Position numbers and translations under genes: made by a program | In this document: positions 40,967-49,961 of the stretch, piece by piece | Position numbering within the stretch: position 1 is the stretch's first letter | Layout: the number at the start of each line of letters is the position of its first letter | NCBI GenBank assembly: GCA_945864225.1 | Contig: CAMBAL010000002.1 | Location: 1-64,000, forward strand | DNA length: 64,000 nt | Source: an uncultured Blautia sp. | GTDB taxonomy: Bacteria; Bacillota; Clostridia; Lachnospirales; Lachnospiraceae | Direction of reading: 5' to 3' | The notes under the pieces: generated by a model | Seen by the model: the letters and a program-made list of their open reading frames with translations, nothing else | Databases searched by the model: none | What the model was told of the DNA's origin: nothing

Positions 40967-42367
40967 ATGGATCACATTAAATTAGGTTATGCACCTACAA
41001 GAAGAAGCATTTTCAGTGCACCGGATGCTATCAAGTACAGAGGCCTCACAGCTGACCGTCTGACAGAGCTGGGAATTGATTTTGTAGACATTACCGATAT
41101 CAATGAAGAAGGACTTCTTTACAACGATGACGATATGAAGAAAATCGCCGAGAAGTTCAAAGCAGAAAAAATCGATGGCTTATTCCTTCCGCACTGCAAC
41201 TTCGGAACAGAATATGAGTGTGCACGTCTTGCAAAAGAACTGAACGTACCGGTACTTCTCTGGGGACCGCTGGATGAGCGTCCGGAGCCGAACGGCGTAC
41301 GCCTTCGTGATACCCAGTGCGGACTTTTTGCAACAGGAAAAGTATTAAGAAGATTTCGTATTCCGTTTACCTATATGACCAACTGCCGTCTGAGCGACCC
41401 GGTATTTGAGAGAGGCATCAGAGATTTTATGGCAGTCTGCAATGTCGTTAAGAAATTCCGCAACATCCGCATCCTCCAGATTTCCACAAGACCGTTTGAT
41501 TTCTGGACCACCATGTGCAACGAGGGCGAGCTTCTGGAAAGATTCAACATCCAGATTTCCCCGATTCCGATGCCGGAACTGACTGACGAAGTGAAGAAAG
41601 TAAAAGCAGAAAAAACAGAAGTTGCCAAAGTTATGGAATACTGCAGAACCAACATGATCATCGACGTCAAAGACGAAGAGCTGGAAAATGTAGCGGCTCT
41701 GAAAGTAGCCATGAAAAACCTGATCAATAAATACGGCTGCCAGGCAGGAGCAATCCAGTGCTGGAACCAGCTTCAGAGCGAACTTGGCATTATGCCGTGT
41801 GCAGCAAACTCTCTTCTGAATGAAGAAGGAATTCCGGTTGTCTGTGAGACAGATATCCATGGAGCAATCACCGCTCTTATGGTAGAGGCAGCAGGCATGG
41901 GAGAGACCAGAAGCTTCTTTGCTGACTGGACCATCCGTCATCCTGACATTGAGAACGGCGAACTCCTTCAGCACTGCGGACCATGGCCGATCTCTGTTGC
42001 AAAAGAAACTCCGAAGATTACCTATCCGCTGGCATTTGATCATCCGGGAGCAATTACCGCAGAAGCAAAACACGGCGATATCACACTGGCACGTTTTGAC
42101 GGCGACAACGGCGAATATTCCCTTCTTCTTGGAAATGCCAAAGGTGTTGACGGTCCGAAAGGAATGGGAACCTACCTCTGGATCGAAGTGGAAAATATCA
42201 AACGTCTGGAAGCAAAAATTGTGGAAGGACCATATATCCATCACTGTGTCGGCATTCACAAGGATGTTGTTCCGGTGCTTTACGAGGCATGTAAATATAT
42301 CGGCGTGAAACCGGATCTGTACGACCCGATCGAGGAAGATGTAAAAGCTTACCTTCGCGGTGAATGA
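40967..42367 (+). CDS. L-fucose/L-arabinose isomerase-family protein
   Basis: 466 residues; FucI/AraA-type fold with an N-terminal Rossmann-like half (IDGLFLPHCNFGTEYECARLA) and a C-terminal FucI-C domain. VCETDIHGAITALMVEAA and HCGPWP correspond to the metal- and substrate-binding regions of this superfamily. It should convert an aldose to a ketose. It is about 120 residues shorter than E. coli FucI and lacks its N-terminal region, so the natural sugar may differ. AAGGAGG precedes the ATG. The transketolase and kinase genes follow on the same strand. Confidence 0.8.
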   Translation: MDHIKLGYAPTRRSIFSAPDAIKYRGLTADRLTELGIDFVDITDINEEGLLYNDDDMKKIAEKFKAEKIDGLFLPHCNFGTEYECARLAKELNVPVLLWGPLDERPEPNGVRLRDTQCGLFATGKVLRRFRIPFTYMTNCRLSDPVFERGIRDFMAVCNVVKKFRNIRILQISTRPFDFWTTMCNEGELLERFNIQISPIPMPELTDEVKKVKAEKTEVAKVMEYCRTNMIIDVKDEELENVAALKVAMKNLINKYGCQAGAIQCWNQLQSELGIMPCAANSLLNEEGIPVVCETDIHGAITALMVEAAGMGETRSFFADWTIRHPDIENGELLQHCGPWPISVAKETPKITYPLAFDHPGAITAEAKHGDITLARFDGDNGEYSLLLGNAKGVDGPKGMGTYLWIEVENIKRLEAKIVEGPYIHHCVGIHKDVVPVLYEACKYIGVKPDLYDPIEEDVKAYLRGE

Positions 42368-42420
42368 TTTGCATAGAAGCAGGCAGAGCAAGGCAGAGGG
42401 AACAGCAACAGGAAGCGTTC

Positions 42421-42484
42421 GTTTTATCATAGGAAAGTGCTTTGCGTTTTCCTATGATAAAATAAAGCCCTCCGGGCAGGATTC
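42421..42484. repeat. Dispersed stem-loop repeat, copy C
   Basis: TTTTATCATAGGAAA and TTTCCTATGATAAAA pair perfectly around GTGCTTTGCG; AAAGCCCTCCGGGCAGGATTCT follows as in copy A. It lies between the isomerase and transketolase genes and could act as an internal processing or stabilising hairpin. Confidence 0.8.
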
Positions 42485-42540
42485 TATCTTATCTGCTTTG
42501 CCCGGACTGTTCAGATATATAACAGAAAGGAAAATAAAAA

Positions 42541-43374
42541 ATGGAAAACCTGACCGCTTTATCTTATGATTTAAGAAAAGATGTCATCGAAATCATCTGT
42601 GCCGGAAAAGCCGGACACATTGGCGGTGACATGAGTGTCATTGACACATTAATTACCCTGTATTTCAAACAGATGAACATCAGCCCGGAGAATATGGATG
42701 ATCCCAACCGTGACCGTTTTGTCATGAGTAAAGGTCATTCGGTAGAAGCCCTTTATGCAGTTCTTGCGAAGAAAGGCTTTTTCACACTGGAAGAAGTTCT
42801 GGAGAACTTCAGCAAATTCGGTTCCAAATTCATCGGTCATCCGAACAACAAGCTTCCGGGTATCGAAATGAACTCCGGTTCTCTGGGACATGGACTTCCG
42901 GTATGTGTGGGCATGGCTCTGGCAGGTAAGATGAATCATCAGGATTACCGTGTATATACCGTAATGGGTGACGGTGAACTTGCAGAAGGTTCCGTATGGG
43001 AAGGTGCTATGGCAGCAAGCCATTACAAACTTGACAATCTCTGTGCAGTGGTAGACCGCAACCGTCTGCAGATTTCCGGAAATACCGAAGATGTGATGCA
43101 TCACGACGATCTTCATGAGCGTTTCAGAAGCTTCGGATGGAATGTGATCGATGTCAAAGACGGCAACAGCATTGATGAGCTGAACGCTGCTTTTGACGAA
43201 GCAAAGACCGTAAAAGGAAAACCGACCGTACTTATCGCCAACACTGTAAAGGGCTGTGGTTCCCCGGTTATGGAAAACAAAGCGGCATGGCATCATCATG
43301 TACCGAGTGAGGAAGAATATACACAGATCATGAAAGATCTGGAAGCAAGAAAGGAGGCTGCTCTTCATGAGTAA
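42541..43374 (+). CDS. Transketolase, N-terminal (thiamine-diphosphate) subunit
   Basis: 277 residues corresponding to the first half of transketolase. The ThDP/Mg motif GDGELAEGSVWEGAMAASHY ... VVDRNRLQ (GDG-x(~26)-NxN type) is intact. GHIGGDMS, SKGHSVEALYA and GSLGHGLPVCVGMA supply the histidines for substrate and cofactor. It overlaps the C-terminal subunit gene by eight bases, so the enzyme is a two-subunit transketolase. Full-length transketolases occur for central metabolism; split forms linked to a kinase and an isomerase typically serve a dedicated sugar pathway, as in D-apiose catabolism. Confidence 0.92.
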   Translation: MENLTALSYDLRKDVIEIICAGKAGHIGGDMSVIDTLITLYFKQMNISPENMDDPNRDRFVMSKGHSVEALYAVLAKKGFFTLEEVLENFSKFGSKFIGHPNNKLPGIEMNSGSLGHGLPVCVGMALAGKMNHQDYRVYTVMGDGELAEGSVWEGAMAASHYKLDNLCAVVDRNRLQISGNTEDVMHHDDLHERFRSFGWNVIDVKDGNSIDELNAAFDEAKTVKGKPTVLIANTVKGCGSPVMENKAAWHHHVPSEEEYTQIMKDLEARKEAALHE

Positions 43375-44299
43375 GATTGCTAATAAACAGATGATTTGCG
43401 AAGTCCTGATGGAGGCAGCAAAAACAGATAAAGATATCGTTGCACTGTGCAGCGATTCCAGAGGAAGCGGTTCCTTTACTCCATTTGCAGATACCTATCC
43501 GGAGCAGTTCGTTGAGACCGGTATCGCAGAACAGAACCTGGTAAGTATTTCCGCAGGCCTTGCAAAATGCGGCAAAAAAGCTTATGCAGTTTCCCCTGCA
43601 TGCTTCCTTTCCACCAGAAGTTATGAGCAGGCAAAAGTTGACGTAGCTTACTCCAACACAAACGTAAAACTGATCGGTATCAGCGGCGGTGTCAGCTACG
43701 GCGCACTGGGCATGAGCCATCATTCCGCACAGGATATTGCAGCTATGGCAGCTATTCCGAATATGCGTGTTTATATTCCGAGTGATCATCTTCAGACAAA
43801 GGAACTGGTAAAAGCTCTTCTGAAAGATGAGAAACCGGCTTACATCCGTGTAGGACGTAATGCTGTAGATCCTGTTTATGAAGAAGGCAATGTTCCGTTT
43901 GAAATGGACAAAGCTACCGTTGTATGCGAAGGTACAGACGTTGCCATCATCGCATGCGGTGAAATGGTAAAACCGGCCAAAGACGCTGCAGAAATCCTGA
44001 AAGAACAGGGAATCAGCGCAACCGTACTTGATATGTACTGTGTAAAACCGCTGGATAAAGATGCAGTGGTAAAGGCAGCTGAGAATGCAAAAGCAGTGAT
44101 CACAGTGGAAGAAGCATCTCCATTCGGCGGTCTTGGCTCCATGGTAAGCCAGGTTGTGGGAAGTGAATGTCCGCGCAAAGTGATCAACATGAGTCTTCCG
44201 GATGCACCGGTAATCACAGGAACATCCAAAGAAGTTTTTGATTATTATGGATTAAACGCTGAAGGCATTGCTCAAAAAGCAGCGGAACTGGTGAAATAA
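43367..44299 (+). CDS. Transketolase, C-terminal (pyrimidine-binding) subunit
   Basis: 310 residues, the second half of transketolase. The catalytic glutamate that activates thiamine is in VETGIAEQNLVSISAGLA. VSYGALGMSHHSAQDIAAM and PSDHLQTKELVKALL are family marks, and the C-terminal domain follows (ISATVLDMYCVKPLDKDAVV). AAGGAGG for its start lies inside the N-subunit gene. The kinase gene follows with one base between stop and ATG, so all three are translated as a unit. Confidence 0.92.
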   Translation: MSKIANKQMICEVLMEAAKTDKDIVALCSDSRGSGSFTPFADTYPEQFVETGIAEQNLVSISAGLAKCGKKAYAVSPACFLSTRSYEQAKVDVAYSNTNVKLIGISGGVSYGALGMSHHSAQDIAAMAAIPNMRVYIPSDHLQTKELVKALLKDEKPAYIRVGRNAVDPVYEEGNVPFEMDKATVVCEGTDVAIIACGEMVKPAKDAAEILKEQGISATVLDMYCVKPLDKDAVVKAAENAKAVITVEEASPFGGLGSMVSQVVGSECPRKVINMSLPDAPVITGTSKEVFDYYGLNAEGIAQKAAELVK

Positions 44300-44300
44300 T

Positions 44301-45779
44301 ATGAGTAAATATGTATTGGGAATCGATCAGAGCACGCAGGGCACCAAGGCACTTCTTTTTGATGAAGAAGGAAGCCTGATCTGCCGCAGTGACGTGCCTC
44401 ATAAACAGTATATTGACGAGAGGGGCTGGGTAGAGCATGATCCTGAAGAAATCTACCGCAATACCCTTTCTGTTGTAAAGATTCTGGTGGAAAAGGCCGG
44501 AATCGACAAAAATGAAATTGTGACACTTGGTATCAGCAACCAGAGAGAAACGGCGATGGTATGGGATCGTGCCACAGGAAAACCGGTATACAATGCGGTG
44601 GTATGGCAGTGTGCCCGCGGCGCGGAAATCTGTGCGAAGATTGAAGCAGCAGGACACGGAGAGATGATCCGCTCCCATACAGGTCTTCAGCTTTCTCCGT
44701 ATTTCTCTGCTGCCAAGATTGCCTGGGTACTTCAGAATGTGGAAGGTGCACAGGAAAGAGCAGACAGAGGAGAGCTTTGCTGCGGTACCATTGACAGCTG
44801 GCTGGTATATAAACTGACCGGCGGCAAAGAATTCCGTACCGATTATTCCAATGCCTCCCGTACCCAGATGTTTAACATCACTTCTCTGGCATGGGATCCG
44901 GAGGTATGCGGCCTGTTTGGAATTCCGGTATCCTGTCTGGCAGAGCTGACAGATTCTGACGGCGAGTATGGTATGACGGATTTTGACGGATTCCTGGATG
45001 CACCGATTCCGATCCGTGGTGTCCTGGGTGACTCCCATGGAGCACTTTTCGGACAGGGATGTGTAGAAAAAGGTATGATCAAAACTACATACGGCACAGG
45101 TTCTTCCGTTATGATGAATATCGGCAAAGATCCTGTATTCAGCAAACGTGTGGTAACTTCTCTCGCATGGAAGCTGAACGGAGAAGTAAACTACGTGCTG
45201 GAAGGAAATATCAATTATACAGGTGCAGTCATTACCTGGCTGAAGGATGATCTGGAATTGATCACTTCCCCGGGCGAGACAGAAGCACTTGCGCTTGCCG
45301 CAAATCCCAAGGATAAAACCTATCTTGTTCCTGCGTTTACAGGGCTGAGTGCTCCTTACTGGGACAGCGAAGCAGCCGGTATCATCAGCGGTATGACCAG
45401 AACCACCAAACGGGCGGAAATCGTCCGCGCAGGTCTGGACTGTATTGCATATCAGATCACAGATGTGATCGAAGCTATGAGCGAGGAGTCCGGGATTGCG
45501 ATCGGCGAACTTCGTGTAGATGGCGGTCCTACCAGAAACCGTTATCTTATGCAGTTCCAGAGTGATATGGCGCACGTGACGGTACAGGTTCCGTCTGCAG
45601 AAGAATTATCCGGTATCGGAGCTGCCTATGCGGCAGGAATCGCAGTGGGACTTTATGTACGCGATGAAGTGTTTGCAAAAATGAGCCGTACAAAATTTGA
45701 GCCGGCTATGGATGCAGAAACACGCAATGAGAAATACGAGGGATGGAAACATGCCGTATCTCAGGTCCTGACTAAATAA
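44301..45779 (+). CDS. FGGY-family carbohydrate kinase (glycerol-kinase-like)
   Basis: 492 residues. FGGY signature and phosphate loops are present: VLGIDQSTQGTKALLFD, GISNQRETAMVWD, GVLGDSHGALFGQGC, TTYGTGSSVMMNIG and DGGPTRNRYLMQFQSD. Overall it tracks the glycerol kinase subfamily closely (NAVVWQCARGAEICAK, TDYSNASRTQMFNI). In this context (isomerase, split transketolase, GH78) it more likely phosphorylates a ketose. Glycerol cannot be excluded by sequence. It starts one base after the transketolase stop. Confidence 0.88.
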   Translation: MSKYVLGIDQSTQGTKALLFDEEGSLICRSDVPHKQYIDERGWVEHDPEEIYRNTLSVVKILVEKAGIDKNEIVTLGISNQRETAMVWDRATGKPVYNAVVWQCARGAEICAKIEAAGHGEMIRSHTGLQLSPYFSAAKIAWVLQNVEGAQERADRGELCCGTIDSWLVYKLTGGKEFRTDYSNASRTQMFNITSLAWDPEVCGLFGIPVSCLAELTDSDGEYGMTDFDGFLDAPIPIRGVLGDSHGALFGQGCVEKGMIKTTYGTGSSVMMNIGKDPVFSKRVVTSLAWKLNGEVNYVLEGNINYTGAVITWLKDDLELITSPGETEALALAANPKDKTYLVPAFTGLSAPYWDSEAAGIISGMTRTTKRAEIVRAGLDCIAYQITDVIEAMSEESGIAIGELRVDGGPTRNRYLMQFQSDMAHVTVQVPSAEELSGIGAAYAAGIAVGLYVRDEVFAKMSRTKFEPAMDAETRNEKYEGWKHAVSQVLTK

Positions 45780-45797
45780 AGAATGGATGGAAGAAAA

Positions 45798-45836
45798 GGG
45801 CAGCAGCTGTGGTGAATTGTGCAGTTGCTGCCTGTA
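45798..45836 (+). other. Intergenic hairpin between kinase and GH78-like genes
   Basis: GGCAGCAGCTG and CAGTTGCTGCC can pair (one G-T). No T run follows, so termination is doubtful; a transcript boundary or stability element is possible. Confidence 0.4.
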
Positions 45837-45945
45837 TTGCTGTGGAAAGAAATGTGATTTTCTTTGCAAAACCGGCACTTAATTTTGGCGGAAAGCAGTA
45901 ATCAGAGCTGGTTATAACGAAAAAGAAAAACAGGGAGGTATAAAC

Positions 45946-47520
45946 ATGGGAGATCAATTAATCAGCATTATTCCGGATATGGAACGAAAAACAGTAGATG
46001 CATTTGTAAACAAGGCTGTGGAGCTGGATCATCCGCTTCTGGAAAAAACAGTGAAGCCGGTGCGTCTGGTGGAAATCGGAAGAGATGAAAAAGGAAACGG
46101 AGTTCCCGTATCAACAGAAGCAATCGAAGAGATGCCCGGTAAGCTTCTTAGAAAAGGCGACAGTATCTGCATGGATTTTGGTGATCATTATGTGGGATAT
46201 GTGACGCTGAAACTGAAGTCTGCAGGAAGTCCGCAGGATGCACCGGCATTTCTGCGCCTGAAATTTGCCGAGATCGCCAGTGAGATTCTGGATGATTCTT
46301 CTGTCTATGAGGGATGGATCAGCAAAGGATGGATTCAGGAGGAATTTATCCATATTGATGTGCTGCCCTGTGAACTGAAGCTGCCGAGACGTTATGCTTT
46401 CCGTTACCTGGAGGTTCTGGCAATTGATACTTCACAGAAATTCCAGGTGGTGGTGGAAGATGCGGAAATGACAGCAGTTTCTTCCGTTTCCATGGAGGAT
46501 GTGAAACCAATCGAGGGGATTTCGGAGGATCTTCAGAAAATTGACCGTGCCAGTCTGAAAACGCTTCAGGATTGTATGCAGCATGTGTTTGAGGACGGAC
46601 CGAAGCGTGACCGCCGTCTGTGGATCGGTGACCTTCGCCTGCAGGCAAAGGCAAATTATGTGACATTCAAAAATTATGATCTGGTAAAACGCTGCATGTA
46701 TCTGTTTGCAGGTCTTACGAGAGGGGACGGCAAGATTGGCGCATGTCTGTTTACAGAGCCGGTAATGCAGGTAGATGATACGTTCCTTTGGGATTATTCG
46801 CTGTTTTTTGTATCCATTCTTCATGATTATTATCAGGAAACAAAAGATCTGGAAATTGTAAAGGAACTGTGGCCGACTGCCTATACACAGATCCGTCTTG
46901 CTCTGGACGATATGAAAGATGGGGTGCTGGATACTTCCGAAAATCCGATGGTGGCATTTATTGACTGGAAAGAGGGACTTGACCGTCAGGCTGCCGCACA
47001 GGGGGTATGGATTTACTGTCTGCGACACGGAAAGGTGCTGGCACAGCTGGCAGGAGATACCAGCGCACTGGAAGAACTGGATGGTCTTTTGAATGATGCA
47101 GTGGAAAAGGCAGTTTCTCATTTCTGGGATGAAGAACAGGGCTTCTTTGTAAGCGGAGAAACCCGTCAGGTGTCCTGGTCCAGTCAGGCATGGATGGTGC
47201 TTGCGGATGTGTTTGATCAGGAAAAGAGCCGGGAACTGATGCTGCATCTTCTGGATGTAAAGCCTGCTATGGGTGTGATGACACCATATGCTTACCATCA
47301 TGTGATCGAGGCACTTCTCCATGTGGGAGAAAAGGACAAAGCTCTGGAACTTATGAGAACCTACTGGGGCGGTATGATCGATCTTGGTGCAGATACGTTC
47401 TGGGAAGCATTTGATCCGGAAGATCCGCTGGCTTCTCCTTACGGAAATATGCAGGTAAACAGTTTCTGCCACGCATGGAGCTGTACACCGGCATGGCTTT
47501 TGAGAGAATATTTTGAATAA
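45946..47520 (+). CDS. GH78-like (alpha-rhamnosidase-related) hydrolase, short form
   Basis: 524 residues, much shorter than the GH78 enzyme upstream. It has a beta-sandwich start (residues 1-170; LLRKGDSICMDFGDHYVGYV) and an (alpha/alpha)6 barrel. The signature DGPKRDRRLWIGD (residues 217-229) aligns with GH78 DCPQRERLGWTGD with D217 and D229 conserved and the general acid Glu replaced by D222. E487 in DTFWEAFDPEDP is the second acid. The altered motif suggests a different glycoside or mechanism variant. GGGAGGT precedes the ATG. No signal peptide, so cytosolic. A terminator follows. Confidence 0.83.
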   Translation: MGDQLISIIPDMERKTVDAFVNKAVELDHPLLEKTVKPVRLVEIGRDEKGNGVPVSTEAIEEMPGKLLRKGDSICMDFGDHYVGYVTLKLKSAGSPQDAPAFLRLKFAEIASEILDDSSVYEGWISKGWIQEEFIHIDVLPCELKLPRRYAFRYLEVLAIDTSQKFQVVVEDAEMTAVSSVSMEDVKPIEGISEDLQKIDRASLKTLQDCMQHVFEDGPKRDRRLWIGDLRLQAKANYVTFKNYDLVKRCMYLFAGLTRGDGKIGACLFTEPVMQVDDTFLWDYSLFFVSILHDYYQETKDLEIVKELWPTAYTQIRLALDDMKDGVLDTSENPMVAFIDWKEGLDRQAAAQGVWIYCLRHGKVLAQLAGDTSALEELDGLLNDAVEKAVSHFWDEEQGFFVSGETRQVSWSSQAWMVLADVFDQEKSRELMLHLLDVKPAMGVMTPYAYHHVIEALLHVGEKDKALELMRTYWGGMIDLGADTFWEAFDPEDPLASPYGNMQVNSFCHAWSCTPAWLLREYFE

Positions 47521-47539
47521 AGAATTGGTATATGATAAG

Positions 47540-47576
47540 AACCTCTGCTTTTTCATGGGAAAAGCGGAGGTTTTTT
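47540..47576 (+). terminator. Terminator closing the carbohydrate island
   Basis: AACCTCTGCTTTTT and GAAAAGCGGAGGTT pair around CATGG (one or two G-T pairs); TTTTT follows. Confidence 0.88.
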
Positions 47577-47704
47577 GCAAGGTGCGATTGGTGATACGCA
47601 GAAATTATTCGTTCCGTAATAATTCGTATGTTGACGGTATCGGGATTTTCTGTGAACAGTAATACAAAATGCTTCAAAAAAATTAAAATAATTGTAAAAA
47701 AGAG

Positions 47705-47760
47705 TTCCATTTCTATGGGAATTGGTATACAATCATGGTATGAATTGACATTTTGTCAAT
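47705..47760 (+). promoter_or_regulatory. Promoter with operator-like palindrome before the SH3-protein gene
   Basis: TACAAT (47728-47733) preceded at 17 bp by a weak -35 TTCCAT (47705-47710). The perfect palindrome ATTGACA-TTT-TGTCAAT (47744-47760) sits just after the expected transcription start. A repressor binding there would block the promoter. Confidence 0.55.
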
Positions 47761-47779
47761 AAATCAGGAGGAAATATCG

Positions 47780-48958
47780 ATGAAGAATCAGATAGTGAAA
47801 CGAATGATATATGCGTCTGCAGCGGCTATGCTGTGTATGAGTACACCTGCAGCGGTTTTGGCAGAGGAAGCAGCGGCGCAGACAGAGCAGGCGGCTGAGA
47901 ATGCTGCGGAAGGTGCAGCGGAGAATTCTGCAGATGCCGGCGAAGAAAAGGAAGAAGAACGTATTCCGGAAGATGTAACGGTATCTCTTCAGACTGGAGA
48001 TGTGGTAGTAAAGAACGAAACCAAACGTTTTTTTGCAAATGCTGAATATAAAAGAGCAGAATCAAAAGTTGTGGAAATGGAAACTGCAGAAGAAACAGCA
48101 GATACGCAGGATGAGGGAACAGAAGTGGTAGCACAGACATGGAACCTGATCCTGACAGAAGAACCTACAGTGGAAGAAGTGGATGGAGAGAAGAAAGAAA
48201 AGGCAGGGGAAGTACATACGTTTGATGATGTGAGAGCAGATAAGTGGACAGACCCTGTACTGACCGAAGAGTTCGGATTTCTTTATATCAAATATACGGA
48301 TGAAAACCTGGAAGAGAAGGAAGCTGCAGAGACCGCAGAAGAGAAAGAACTGGAAAAACCTGTGACGATTTATGTCACAACAGAGGTGAATGTTCGTCAG
48401 AGTGCAGATGTGGAGGCAGATCTGGTGACAGTCACCACATTTGGAGAAGAATGGACGGCAGTTGCATCTGTACCAGGCTGGGTCAAAGTGGAAAAAGATG
48501 GAAAGACCGGATATGTCCGTCATGAATATGTGACCGATGACAAGGCGAAACTGGAGGAATTGAAAAACCAGAAGGCAACTCCGACATCTGTACCGGAACA
48601 GAAGGATTACCAGCAGTCTCAGAGCAGCAGTCAGGATGCAGATTATTCTTATGATCAGTCTTCAGGCTCTTCATCCGGAAGTTCCTCATCCGGAGGTTCT
48701 TCATCCGGAAGTTCCTCATCCGGAAGTTCTTCCTCAGGCGGACAGTCGGGTTCCGGAAGTTCTTCCAATGGCAGTGATGTGGACTATGTAGAGGAACCGG
48801 TAGATCCTGATGAAATATTTGAACCGGATACTCCGGAAACGCCTGAGGAACCGGATACTCCGTCAGAACCGATTGAAGATCCGCCTGCATCGGAGGATAT
48901 CGGAGGCGCAGGAGAAATATACGAGAGCGGTACGGAAGAGGAAACAAATGAAGCCTGA
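47780..48958 (+). CDS. Secreted SH3-domain protein with Ser/Gly- and Pro/Glu-rich tail
   Basis: 392 residues from ATG 47780 (AGGAGGAAA upstream). A Sec signal peptide (MKNQIVKRMIYASAAAMLCM ... AVLAEE) is followed by an acidic Ala-rich segment. A bacterial SH3 domain covers about residues 195-262 (TEVNVRQSADVEADLVTVTT, WVKVEKDGKTGYVRHEYVTD). A Ser/Gly low-complexity stretch (about 290-330) and a Pro/Glu/Asp tail end the protein. No LPXTG, no catalytic domain. SH3b domains bind peptidoglycan, so wall attachment is inferred. The end overlaps the radical SAM gene by 11 bases. Confidence 0.87.
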   Translation: MKNQIVKRMIYASAAAMLCMSTPAAVLAEEAAAQTEQAAENAAEGAAENSADAGEEKEEERIPEDVTVSLQTGDVVVKNETKRFFANAEYKRAESKVVEMETAEETADTQDEGTEVVAQTWNLILTEEPTVEEVDGEKKEKAGEVHTFDDVRADKWTDPVLTEEFGFLYIKYTDENLEEKEAAETAEEKELEKPVTIYVTTEVNVRQSADVEADLVTVTTFGEEWTAVASVPGWVKVEKDGKTGYVRHEYVTDDKAKLEELKNQKATPTSVPEQKDYQQSQSSSQDADYSYDQSSGSSSGSSSSGGSSSGSSSSGSSSSGGQSGSGSSSNGSDVDYVEEPVDPDEIFEPDTPETPEEPDTPSEPIEDPPASEDIGGAGEIYESGTEEETNEA

Positions 48959-49922
48959 GCAGATGGAACTGTTATTGCGGGACTGTACGCTCTGTCCCCG
49001 TGAGTGTCATGCAGATCGTCTGCATGGAAAAAAAGGGTATTGCGGCATGGGAAGCACGGTAGTGGCTGCCCGTGCCGCTTTGCATATGTGGGAGGAACCC
49101 TGTATTTCCGGAAGAAGAGGTTCCGGAGCTGTGTTTTTTACTGGATGCGGGCTGAAGTGCTGCTTTTGTCAGAATCGTGAGATTGCTATCGGAGACAGTG
49201 GGCTGGAGATTTCGACGGAAAGACTGGCGGATATTTTTCTGGAATTGGAACAGGAAGGCGCTGCAAACCTGAATCTGGTGACAGGGGCGCATGATGTGCC
49301 TCAGATTTTGAATGCTCTTGAGGTTGCACATCAAAAAGGATTTGAGCTTCCTGTGGTTTATAATTCCAGCGGATATGAAAAGGTGGAAACACTCCGGCTG
49401 CTGAAGGGGTATGTGGATGTATATCTTCCGGATCTGAAATATATGGAGTCAGAACTGGCGGGAGCTTTTTCTCACGCACAGGATTATCCGGAAAGAGCGA
49501 AAGCTGCGATATGCGAGATGGTCAGACAGACAGGACCCTGTGAATTCGGAGAAGACGGATATATCAGAAAAGGTACGATTGTCCGTCATCTGATTCTGCC
49601 CGGTCACACCAGAAATTCCATAAAAGTGCTGGAATATCTTCATGAAACTTACGGGAATGAAATTTATATCAGCATTATGAATCAGTTTACTCCGATTTAT
49701 CATCAGGAGAACTATCCGGAATTGAATCGCAGAGTGACAGCAAGAGAATATGAAAAGGTTCTGGATGCGGCTGTGGAACTGGGGATTGAAAACGGATTTT
49801 TCCAGGAAGGGGAAACGGCAAAAGAAAGCTTTATCCCGGCTTTTGATTACGAAGGTGTTCAAACACATTCTAAAACGGAAGACAGAGTGAAAATAAGAAA
49901 GGGTGAAAATAAAAAAGAATAG
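48948..49922 (+). CDS. Radical SAM protein of the PflA/PflX type
   Basis: 324 residues from ATG 48948 (frame open from 48810). The radical SAM cluster motif CxxxCxxC is C67-C71-C74 in FTGCGLKCCFCQN. An N-terminal four-cysteine cluster (C13, C16, C20, C32) precedes it, as in PflA-like proteins of the AmmeMemoRadiSam/PflX group. SAM-binding regions follow (NLVTGAHDVPQIL, VYNSSGYEKVETL). No glycyl-radical enzyme gene is nearby, so the target is unknown. The last 20 residues are lysine-rich. Confidence 0.9.
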   Translation: MKPEQMELLLRDCTLCPRECHADRLHGKKGYCGMGSTVVAARAALHMWEEPCISGRRGSGAVFFTGCGLKCCFCQNREIAIGDSGLEISTERLADIFLELEQEGAANLNLVTGAHDVPQILNALEVAHQKGFELPVVYNSSGYEKVETLRLLKGYVDVYLPDLKYMESELAGAFSHAQDYPERAKAAICEMVRQTGPCEFGEDGYIRKGTIVRHLILPGHTRNSIKVLEYLHETYGNEIYISIMNQFTPIYHQENYPELNRRVTAREYEKVLDAAVELGIENGFFQEGETAKESFIPAFDYEGVQTHSKTEDRVKIRKGENKKE

Positions 49923-49961
49923 AAACAGTGAAAGAATAAAAAATCCCATAAATGGAAGGAG

